From: Candidatus Leptofilum gracile
GTDB taxonomy: Bacteria; Chloroflexota; Anaerolineae; Promineifilales; Promineifilaceae
DNA length: 64,000 nucleotides
NCBI GenBank assembly: GCA_016713825.1
Contig: JADJOJ010000004.1
Span: 186,001-250,000 of the forward strand
Reading direction: 5' to 3'
How positions within the stretch are numbered: position 1 is the first letter of the stretch; every line of letters starts with the position of its first letter. This document shows, piece after piece, positions 58,061 to 64,000 of this stretch. The notes below the pieces were generated by a model. The model was not told where the DNA came from, did no database searches, and saw only the letters and a program-made list of their open reading frames with translations. The position numbers were made by a program, and so were the translations under genes.

Positions 58061-58309
58061 ATGGATAGTTTATTGAGCTTTGAACTGCTGGGATATATGG
58101 CTTCTGTTTTTGTGGCAATTTCGCTGATGATGCGCTCGGTGACCCGGCTGCGGATGATTAATCTGGTGGGGGCGGTTTTGTTTACGGTTTATGGGTTGGT
58201 GATTGCCGCGTACCCGGTGGCCGTGGTGAATGGCTTTATTGTGTTTGTGAACCTTTACTATTTGCAGCAAACGTGGCGAGAAACGGCCGTTCTTGCCCGG
58301 ACAGCCTAA
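58061..58309 (+). CDS. Small three-TM protein (YgjV/SemiSWEET-like)
   Basis: 82 residues, three helices: ELLGYMASVFVAISLMMRSVTRLRMINLVGAVLFTVYGLVIAAYPVAVVNGFIVFVNLYYLQQ. The length, the helix order and the NLVGAVLF-YG motif resemble YgjV-type inner membrane proteins and SemiSWEET sugar transporters, which work as dimers. AAGGAG is 9 nt before the ATG. It converges with the DUF420-like gene with 5 nt between stops. Substrate unknown. Confidence 0.65.
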   Translation: MDSLLSFELLGYMASVFVAISLMMRSVTRLRMINLVGAVLFTVYGLVIAAYPVAVVNGFIVFVNLYYLQQTWRETAVLARTA

Positions 58310-58314
58310 CCCAG

Positions 58315-58794
58315 CTAAAACAAATGCGGCCGTTCTGGCGTGACAATGTACCAGATGTAGTAGGTGTAAACGCCCATCACCACGGCCGCTGTCCACACAA
58401 TGAACGTGGCCCACATCCAGTAGCGCAAACGGCCAATTTTACGCGGCAAGATTTTGGTGCCCGCCAACAAACAGTACGTCGCCAACAGTTGGGCGGCAAT
58501 GCCCAACACGGCATGGCTGACGACAACCAGATAAAATGGCTCAAACGGCCGTTCCACAAACTCGGCGGGCACATTTTCATACCGCAAAGAAAGCACCATG
58601 ATAACAATAACGAAAAAGAAGTTGCCCACCACCACCGGTATCTGAATGCGGTCATGCAGATGGTAGTTGCCTCGGCGCTGGGCCACCACAGCCACGCAAA
58701 TGAGCAAATAAAAAATGATCTCGCCCACCAAAGCGAGATCGGCCCCAAGATAGCTGGCAGGCGCTAGAAAACCATCGGAACTAAGCATGAACAC
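58315..58794 (-). CDS. DUF420-like four-TM membrane protein
   Basis: 159 residues with four to five helices. His-bearing segments RRGNYHLHDRIQIPVVVGNF and YLVVVSHAVLGIAAQLLATY are as in the DUF420/CtaM-like group, some members of which assist heme-copper oxidase assembly. No oxidase gene is in the window. Start could be at the first or second Met (MFMLSSDGF). It converges with the small three-TM gene. Confidence 0.6.
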   Translation of the reverse strand: MFMLSSDGFLAPASYLGADLALVGEIIFYLLICVAVVAQRRGNYHLHDRIQIPVVVGNFFFVIVIMVLSLRYENVPAEFVERPFEPFYLVVVSHAVLGIAAQLLATYCLLAGTKILPRKIGRLRYWMWATFIVWTAAVVMGVYTYYIWYIVTPERPHLF

Positions 58795-58883
58795 CTCTTT
58801 TTTTATGGTTTGGGATGCAACAGCAAGATAGCGCCTGCATTATAAAAAGGTTGGGGTTTTAATAGCAAGCCAGATTTTTGGGG

Positions 58884-60479
58884 TTATGGGGCAGGTGTGG
58901 GGGTTACGGCCGTTTCATCCACCACCCCTTCTTCGGCAGCAGCCGCCGCCGCCGCCGCTGCCTCTGCCGCCGCCGCCTCACGAACGGCCGCTTCGCGCAG
59001 CGCCCGGTCTACCACATTTTCTGTGTACGGTTCTGCAAAGTTAAAGTAGTTGTAGGTGAGCTGGGCAAACTGGCGCAAAATGGGGAAGCTAAAATCGTGC
59101 AGCAAAAAGTCGCCGCCAGGGAAGTGCAAATATTCCACCATTACGTAATCCCGGTTAGGCGAAAACACAATGCCCGCGTCCCCGTGCGTTACCTCATCCC
59201 AGCCATGTTTGTGAGAAACGGCCGTTGTCTCTGGCACGCCAAAACGAATCAGGTTCCCCTCATCATTCAAAACCATCAGGTCGATGATTGCCTGGCATTC
59301 CTGGGGCGTTAGCTCGCCGGGGTAGACGGCCAGCAGCGCGCCGCCGCCGTTGGCGCAATGGTAGATCATAGAAAGCAGCGTGCCGATGTCTTCGGCGGTG
59401 GTTTGCCGGGCGGTGTCTGGTTCAAAAATAAGGTCTGCGGTGGCGTTGGCCGGGGTGGGGTAAGTGCTGGGCCGTGTGGCTACCTCGGCTGCGTCGTAAG
59501 GAATGGCCATAAAGGTGTTTACCAACCCCAGGCGGTGCAGCGATTCGGTGAGCAGTTCGGCCCCCAGGTAGGTATTTGGCTCCCCGGCAATCTCGTGCAG
59601 CAGTAGATTTGCGCCAAAATTGCTGGATTGAACGGCCGTATCAAACAACAACCCCTGCACATACTCGTTGGGTGGCCCATCCAGCTTGCGGTACGTCTCC
59701 ACAAAAATAGCAATCTTCAAAATGCTTAGCCCAGAAATGGCATTTGTGGCGTTGATGGCCAGCTCCTCCCCCGTCTCCAGATCAATGATAAACACGCTGG
59801 CCAGCAACCCTTGCCCATCGTTGGCCATCACCTGCTCAATTTGGGTACGCAGCACGTCCATGTTCAATTCGGCCGGCTCCTGCATCTCGATGACCAGATC
59901 AACCTGCCGCTTGGCCAGGTCTGCCTGGTAAAGGGCCATTTCCACCGCAGGCAAACTGGCTTCCACATCAGTCACATAGCCCGCTTCACCCGGTTGGTAA
60001 TTACTGCCTGCCCCCAGCAGCAGCTGCGGTGCGGTGGCCGGTTTGTCTAAAAAGCTGGCCACATTTGCCAACTGCGCCCGCAAAGCTGCCTGATCATAGC
60101 CCGCAATGAGCTGTACGTTGGTGGCATCAAACGACTGCTTGAGCAAATATTCCACAAGCCCTTCCCAGAAGGGCACCTCGCCACGGGCGGCCTCTGCCTC
60201 ATCCAGCATCGTTTCAACATCCAGGTTAAAGCCGACATCCTGTGGATTTATGTCAACTTGTTCTTCCAGGTGGTGCAGGGTAATGGGAGCCAGATACCGT
60301 TCGTTGATGGCCGCAGCGGCTTCCTCGCGGGACATGCCTCCGACATTGACGGCGGCAACCATCGTAGCTGTGGGCAGCTTTTCGCGCACCAGGCTGTACA
60401 AAAACGCCTGGTAACCCAAAAAGAGCAGCCCCACTACCAGCAGCGTTATTATCAGGAATCGTTGGATGGCTTTTAACAT
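58884..60479 (-). CDS. Anchored class A serine hydrolase (beta-lactamase fold) with YoaR-like N-domain, paralogue 1
   Basis: 531 residues. One N-terminal TM helix; a YoaR/PG-binding-4-like domain (VNVGGMSREEAAAAINERY); then a class A beta-lactamase-type fold with Ser252-x-x-Lys255 in ISGLSILKIAIFVETY, SSNFGANLLL in the SDN position and HKHGW in the KTG position; then an Ala/Glu-rich tail (AAAAEAAAAAAAAAEEG). All residues for an acyl-serine mechanism are there. It may act on cell-wall peptides or merely bind them. The gene begins 3 nt after its paralogue (60483-61973), a tandem duplication in one operon. Confidence 0.85.
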   Translation of the reverse strand: MLKAIQRFLIITLLVVGLLFLGYQAFLYSLVREKLPTATMVAAVNVGGMSREEAAAAINERYLAPITLHHLEEQVDINPQDVGFNLDVETMLDEAEAARGEVPFWEGLVEYLLKQSFDATNVQLIAGYDQAALRAQLANVASFLDKPATAPQLLLGAGSNYQPGEAGYVTDVEASLPAVEMALYQADLAKRQVDLVIEMQEPAELNMDVLRTQIEQVMANDGQGLLASVFIIDLETGEELAINATNAISGLSILKIAIFVETYRKLDGPPNEYVQGLLFDTAVQSSNFGANLLLHEIAGEPNTYLGAELLTESLHRLGLVNTFMAIPYDAAEVATRPSTYPTPANATADLIFEPDTARQTTAEDIGTLLSMIYHCANGGGALLAVYPGELTPQECQAIIDLMVLNDEGNLIRFGVPETTAVSHKHGWDEVTHGDAGIVFSPNRDYVMVEYLHFPGGDFLLHDFSFPILRQFAQLTYNYFNFAEPYTENVVDRALREAAVREAAAAEAAAAAAAAAEEGVVDETAVTPTPAP

Positions 60480-60482
60480 AGC

Positions 60483-61973
60483 TTAGTTTGTCCGGGCAGT
60501 GACCAGGTAAGGGTTGTCGAAGTTGAAGTAGTTGTAGGTGGCGCGGGACAGGTTGGCCAGCAGTGGGGAGCTAATCTCCCACTCCAGCCAATCTGGTTTG
60601 TACAAAAATTGCACAATGACGTAATCGGCACCGGGGGAGAAGACGATGCCCGCATCGCCGTGGGTGTCGCTAATCCAACCGTGCCGGTGGGCAACGGCCG
60701 TTTCCTGCGGCACCCCCTCTTCAATCAAACTCCCGATCTGGTTTTGCAGCATAAAGGCCAGAATGGTCTGGCACTCGGTTTGGGTAATGTCTCCTTCAAA
60801 CACCGCCAGCAGCGCCCCACCTTTGCCCTCGGCGCAGTAATAGATCATGGAGAGCAGCGTGCCCATATCTTCGGCGGTGGTTTGCAGGTAGGGGTTGGGC
60901 AGCGTGCGCATCTCATCGATGGAGTTGGCAGGGGTAGACGGCCGTGTGGTGCCTGCGGGTGGGTCTGTATCGTACGGCAGCACAATGAAACTGTTCACCA
61001 ACCCCAGCCGCTGCAGCGTTTGGGTCACCAATTGTGCGCCCAGGCGGGGGTCGTCCTGCCCGGCTACAAAACGCAGCAGTTGGTTGGCCCCCTCGTTGCT
61101 CAAATCGGCCGACAGCGTGCTAGAAATCCACTCCGCCTGCGTCAGCGTTGGCTCTGAATCCAGCAGGCGGTACGTTTCTAGCACGATGGGCAGCTTCAGC
61201 AAATCCATGCCCGACATGGGCAAATTGGCATTGATGGCAATTTCATCTACGCCAGAGTTCAGGTCCATTACAAACATGCTGGCTGCGCCGCCGGTAATTT
61301 GCTCGTAATCTTGCAGGTTATTTACCAGCAGGCGGGTGAGCAGGTTGATTTGCGGCCGTTCTGGTGAACTGGGCTCCACCACCAGCCGGGCTTCACGGTT
61401 GCTGGCGCGGTAAAGCGCCCCTTCTATATCGGCAAAGCTGGCTTCGATGTTGGTCACCGTGCCCGTTTCGCCATACTGAAAGCTAAAGGTGTCAGGTACG
61501 GGTTGGGCTGGCTGGGTCGGCTCATCCATCAGGGCGGCAATATCGGCCAAAACGCGCCGCAACGCTTCGCGGTCATGCGTGGCCGATAGCTCTACGGGAT
61601 TCACCTCAACGGGTTGTCCCCACAAAAAGCCCCAAAACCCGGCCCAAAAATCTTGTTGGGTGCGCTCAATATCGGCCCGGCTGAGCATCGTGTCCAGGTC
61701 TAGCTCAAATTCAGCATCGGACGGGCTAATTTCAAAGCGATCCTGGCCGTGGTAGATGATGACGGGGGCTTCGATGTACCGGTTGGTGAGCACATTGGTG
61801 GCTTCGGCTGTCGATAGGCCGCCGATGTTGACGCCAGCAATGGTTAGCCCGGTAGGGTAGTTGCCCCGCAAGCTGGCAAATTGGAACAGCTTTATCAGAA
61901 GAAAGATGGAGGTGCCGACCAGGATGGTAACGGTGAGCCATTGGCCCGCGCCTGGCGAGGTACGACGATTCAT
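60483..61973 (-). CDS. Class A serine-hydrolase-like paralogue 2, catalytic Ser replaced by Asp
   Basis: 496 residues, same layout as its downstream neighbour: TM helix, YoaR-like domain (VNIGGLSTAEATNVLTNRY), then a beta-lactamase fold. At the SxxK position it reads MSGMDLLKLPIVLETY, so the nucleophile is Asp257 where Ser is expected (codon GAT, unambiguous in this sequence), while Lys260 is kept. SNEGANQLL and HRHGW replace SDN and KTG. It lacks the Ala-rich tail. I infer a non-catalytic binding or regulatory protein. The start overlaps the Nudix stop by 4 nt. Confidence 0.85.
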   Translation of the reverse strand: MNRRTSPGAGQWLTVTILVGTSIFLLIKLFQFASLRGNYPTGLTIAGVNIGGLSTAEATNVLTNRYIEAPVIIYHGQDRFEISPSDAEFELDLDTMLSRADIERTQQDFWAGFWGFLWGQPVEVNPVELSATHDREALRRVLADIAALMDEPTQPAQPVPDTFSFQYGETGTVTNIEASFADIEGALYRASNREARLVVEPSSPERPQINLLTRLLVNNLQDYEQITGGAASMFVMDLNSGVDEIAINANLPMSGMDLLKLPIVLETYRLLDSEPTLTQAEWISSTLSADLSNEGANQLLRFVAGQDDPRLGAQLVTQTLQRLGLVNSFIVLPYDTDPPAGTTRPSTPANSIDEMRTLPNPYLQTTAEDMGTLLSMIYYCAEGKGGALLAVFEGDITQTECQTILAFMLQNQIGSLIEEGVPQETAVAHRHGWISDTHGDAGIVFSPGADYVIVQFLYKPDWLEWEISSPLLANLSRATYNYFNFDNPYLVTARTN

Positions 61974-62464
61974 GCTTGGTTTGCTTCTCCTATACCCAAA
62001 TTCTTTCGGTAGGTTACGGCCGCTTCGATGGCCACTTTGGTATGCTCCGTAATAGGTTCTGGCAGCGTCTTGGTGTTGAACCAGCGGGCTTCACGTATTT
62101 CGTGGCTCAGCTGTGGGCTGCCGGGTGCCAGCGTGGCCACGTAAGAAACGCCCACATAGGCTGTGATTGGATCATGCTGCACCGCTACGACGGGGCCAAG
62201 TACGGCCGTTAACCCTGTCTCTTCCCTTAATTCCCGCAAGGCACCCACGGCGGGGTCTTCGTTTCGCTTTAGCCAGCCGCCGGGCAGCCCCCATTGGTAC
62301 ACAGGATGAAAGACGTGGCGCAGCATAAACACCTCATCGGCTTCATTAACCACCACCACGGCTACGCCGACACGGGTGCGGGGCACCACCAGCCGAATCA
62401 TGAGGCGCATCAGTTTGTATACCAGCGGGAACCGCATAAATTGGGCCGCTTTTTTCTTCCACAT
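61970..62464 (-). CDS. Nudix hydrolase
   Basis: 164 residues from MWKKKAAQFMRFPLVYKLMRLMIRLVVP, a basic amphipathic start that may touch the membrane. The complete Nudix box follows: GGWLKRNEDPAVGALRELREETG (G-x5-E-x7-REL-x-EE-x-G). It hydrolyses a nucleoside diphosphate linked to X; the actual substrate is unknown. It heads an operon with the two serine-hydrolase paralogues (4-nt overlap). A longer frame starts 20 codons upstream but GAGGCG favours this ATG. Confidence 0.9.
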   Translation of the reverse strand: MWKKKAAQFMRFPLVYKLMRLMIRLVVPRTRVGVAVVVVNEADEVFMLRHVFHPVYQWGLPGGWLKRNEDPAVGALRELREETGLTAVLGPVVAVQHDPITAYVGVSYVATLAPGSPQLSHEIREARWFNTKTLPEPITEHTKVAIEAAVTYRKNLGIGEANQA

Positions 62465-62823
62465 GTAACGCCTCGATGACCCAAAACGGCCGTTGCCTGC
62501 CTTATTCCGTCCCAAGTTTGGCAAACCATTCTTTTGTTGCCAAAATCAGCAGATTGACCGCCTTTTTTAGGCGTTGGCAGATTATGGTTACCATCTAAAA
62601 TAATGACGCAACAGTATAGCAAAAACCACCCCCAGCGTCAGATGTTATCTGGTTTGATGGCAAAACGTTAGTCTGGCGTTTAGCTGTGGTTTAGCCCGCA
62701 CTCATCTGCCCCGCAGCGCCGCCGCCTGCGAAACTTTACCAAACCATTGACGTATAGGCGGATAGTTCAAACGGGCGTTGCAATTCTAAAAAGTTCACCT
62801 GCGGCGCTCCAATGGAGGCAATA

Positions 62824-63249
62824 ATGTCTGAAAACAAATTAACTCGCAGCGAAACAGACAAAATGATCGCCGGTGTGTGTGGCGGTTTGGCAGAATATTT
62901 GAACCTGGACCCGGTTTGGGTGCGGCTTCTTTTTGTGTTGTTGTTTTTTGCCAGCGGTATTGGTGCCCCGATTTACCTGGTTTTGTGGGTCATCATGCCC
63001 CGTGAGGCGGTGGCTGGTGAATCTGGCAGCACGGTACTGCAAGACAACTTCGACGATTTGAGCCAGACTGTTTCTAGCAAGATGGGCCGGTTGAACCGCC
63101 CCAGCACAATTGGCACAATTCTGATCTTGTTTGGTATTTACTTCCTGCTGTCGCAGTTGGGTTGGTTCCACTGGGTAAACGGGGTTGTGTTTTGGTCGAT
63201 TGCCCTGATTGGTGGGGGCATCTACTTGCTGTTACGGCGGGATGAGTAG
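62824..63249 (+). CDS. PspC domain protein
   Basis: 141 residues from MSENKLTRSETDKMIAGVCGGLAEYLNLDPVWVRLLFVLLFF, a textbook PspC domain with its amphipathic start and first helix. IYLVLWVIMPRE follows, then a short linker and two further helices (TIGTILILFGIYFLLSQLGWF, VVFWSIALIGGGIYLLL). It senses or relays envelope stress at the inner membrane. GGAGG lies 6 nt before the ATG. It is monocistronic with its own terminator and convergent to the histidine kinase. Confidence 0.93.
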   Translation: MSENKLTRSETDKMIAGVCGGLAEYLNLDPVWVRLLFVLLFFASGIGAPIYLVLWVIMPREAVAGESGSTVLQDNFDDLSQTVSSKMGRLNRPSTIGTILILFGIYFLLSQLGWFHWVNGVVFWSIALIGGGIYLLLRRDE

Positions 63250-63258
63250 TTGAAGAAG

Positions 63259-63283
63259 TGCAACTTATTAAAAAAGTTGCACG
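63259..63283 (+). terminator. First hairpin after the PspC gene
   Basis: GTGCAACTT-ATTAAAA-AAGTTGCAC: a 9-bp stem 10 nt after the stop, ahead of the stronger terminator at 63300. Confidence 0.6.
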
Positions 63284-63299
63284 TTTGGATTTGGTAAGG

Positions 63300-63330
63300 A
63301 AACGGCCGTCTTTTATAGACGGCCGTTTTT
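63300..63330. terminator. Bidirectional terminator built from two octamers
   Basis: AAACGGCCGTCT (63300-63311), TTTAT loop, AGACGGCCGTTT (63317-63328), T run. It serves PspC (+) and probably the histidine kinase (-) as well. Confidence 0.9.
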
Positions 63331-63339
63331 CTTTCTAAA

Positions 63340-64000
63340 TTAAGAAGAGCGCCGGAATGTTGCCCCCAGCGCGCGCAGCCCCGGGCGCGTCTTGGTAAGT
63401 TCGTCGGCCCCAGCTTCGGCCCGTACCGTCTTCGTTTCCACCAAAATAGGCAAAATGATGGTAAAAGTTGTCCCTTCGCCCACCTTGCTTATCACGTCGA
63501 TGTTGCCACCGTGCGCCTGGGCAATCCACTTGGCAATAGCCAGCCCCAGCCCCGCGCCACCTTTGCCCGACTGCCCACGCGCCCGCGCCTTGTCTACCCG
63601 GTAGAAGCGATCAAAAATGTAAGGCAAATCTTCTGCCGGAATGCCCATACCGGTATCGGCAATCTTCAGGTAAGCCCAGCCGTTCTTTTTAGAAAGGCTC
63701 ACATCAACCGTGCCCCCATCCGGCGTGTATTTGGTGGCGTTGCTGATCAGGTTCAACAGCAGCTGCTTTAGCCGGTCCACATCCCCCATAATGCACACCT
63801 GATCCACTTCCGTAACTTTGACTGCCACCGAGGATTCCAGCAGGCGCACCTGGCGGTACACTTCAAACAGTAGATTGTCTAGCTCTACCTTTTCTATTTC
63901 CAGCGGCAGCCCGCCCGCATCGGCCCGGGCCAGCAGCAGCAGGTCGCCCACCAGCCGGGTCATGCGCTCAATCTCTTCCTGAATAATCTCCAGCGATTCC
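63340..64000 (-). CDS. Sensor histidine kinase (C-terminal part; start beyond window end)
   Basis: The last ~220 residues of a transmembrane-type histidine kinase. The fragment enters at the end of the HisKA dimerisation helix (EIIQEEIERMTRLVGDLLLLARADAG). The HATPase domain follows: N box LKQLLLNLISNATKYTPDGG, G1 IADTGMGIPAEDLPYIFDRFYRVDKARAR and G2 GKGGAGLGLAIAKWIAQAHGG. It autophosphorylates and passes phosphate to a response regulator. The phospho-accepting His and sensor domains lie outside the window, so the stimulus is unknown. Confidence 0.93.
   Translation of the reverse strand, partial: ESLEIIQEEIERMTRLVGDLLLLARADAGGLPLEIEKVELDNLLFEVYRQVRLLESSVAVKVTEVDQVCIMGDVDRLKQLLLNLISNATKYTPDGGTVDVSLSKKNGWAYLKIADTGMGIPAEDLPYIFDRFYRVDKARARGQSGKGGAGLGLAIAKWIAQAHGGNIDVISKVGEGTTFTIILPILVETKTVRAEAGADELTKTRPGLRALGATFRRSS

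Overview
The window reads as a single chromosomal segment of a moderately GC-rich environmental bacterium. My best guess is Chloroflexota (an Anaerolineae- or Caldilineae-like filamentous lineage), from the overall look of the proteins: TPTP-linker lipoproteins with SH3 or WD40-like domains, YoaR-type/class A hydrolase fusions, an AcnX-swivel fusion and a double-domain phosphofructokinase. This is an impression from family knowledge; no rRNA or marker tree is available here. A strong compositional signature is the palindrome ACGGCCGT. I counted about 23 copies by eye in the first 10 kb, inside genes and between them, where fewer than one is expected by chance.

Layout. 1-26 kb is backbone: gltX (partial), a PIN/TRAM protein, a FAD oxidoreductase, a GPH-type transporter, an M28 lipoprotein peptidase, an SDR enzyme, tRNA-Val(CAC), a PII-like/CPA2 antiporter pair, then a same-strand run of AcnX, MscS, Usp, CPA1 antiporter and UbiD. 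These are followed by an SH3 lipoprotein, ftsZ with a small HTH gene, a DinB protein, a methyltransferase and a vitamin-K-carboxylase-like HTTM protein.

26.4-39 kb is the most interesting part. I read it as a chromosomal integron. An IntI-type integrase (37163-38137, +) has a repeat-rich attI-like region upstream of it. Running away on the opposite strand is a series of genes each followed by an attC-like imperfect palindrome with GTTRRRY/RYYYAAC cores (26470-26597, 27670-27844, 28564-28615, 33072-33197, 34484-34549). Cassette genes include a GNAT acetyltransferase, an RRM RNA-binding protein, a WD40-like secreted protein and a TetR/SDR/hydrolase/membrane-protein module with a 38-bp perfect palindrome. 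An IS91-type transposase plus tyrosine recombinase appears to have inserted at an attC edge next to GTTC. The integrase gene overlaps by 4 nt (ATGA) a gene for a 16S rRNA m7G1405 methyltransferase of the aminoglycoside-resistance (Rmt/Arm) family. The array lacks ACGGCCGT over several kb, in line with foreign origin.

39-64 kb returns to backbone: an ATP-type tandem PFK with a degenerate second half, a PPi-type PFK broken by one frameshift, rsmE-rsmI, a predicted peptide-tagging cluster (circularly permuted ATP-grasp, alpha-E, transglutaminase with a polyQ tail), rlmH, an alpha-oxoamine synthase, a class A PBP, antitoxin remnants, several small membrane proteins, two tandem class A serine-hydrolase paralogues (one lacking the catalytic serine), a Nudix hydrolase, a PspC protein and a partial histidine kinase.

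Intergenic spaces are full of small non-autonomous repeats. One family (about 114-120 bp, 4 copies) has ISL3-like ends and 8-bp target duplications, and one copy sits inside another repeat whose empty counterpart is also in the window. Two genes (AcnX and the 16S methyltransferase) carry in-frame stretches that look like these intergenic repeats.
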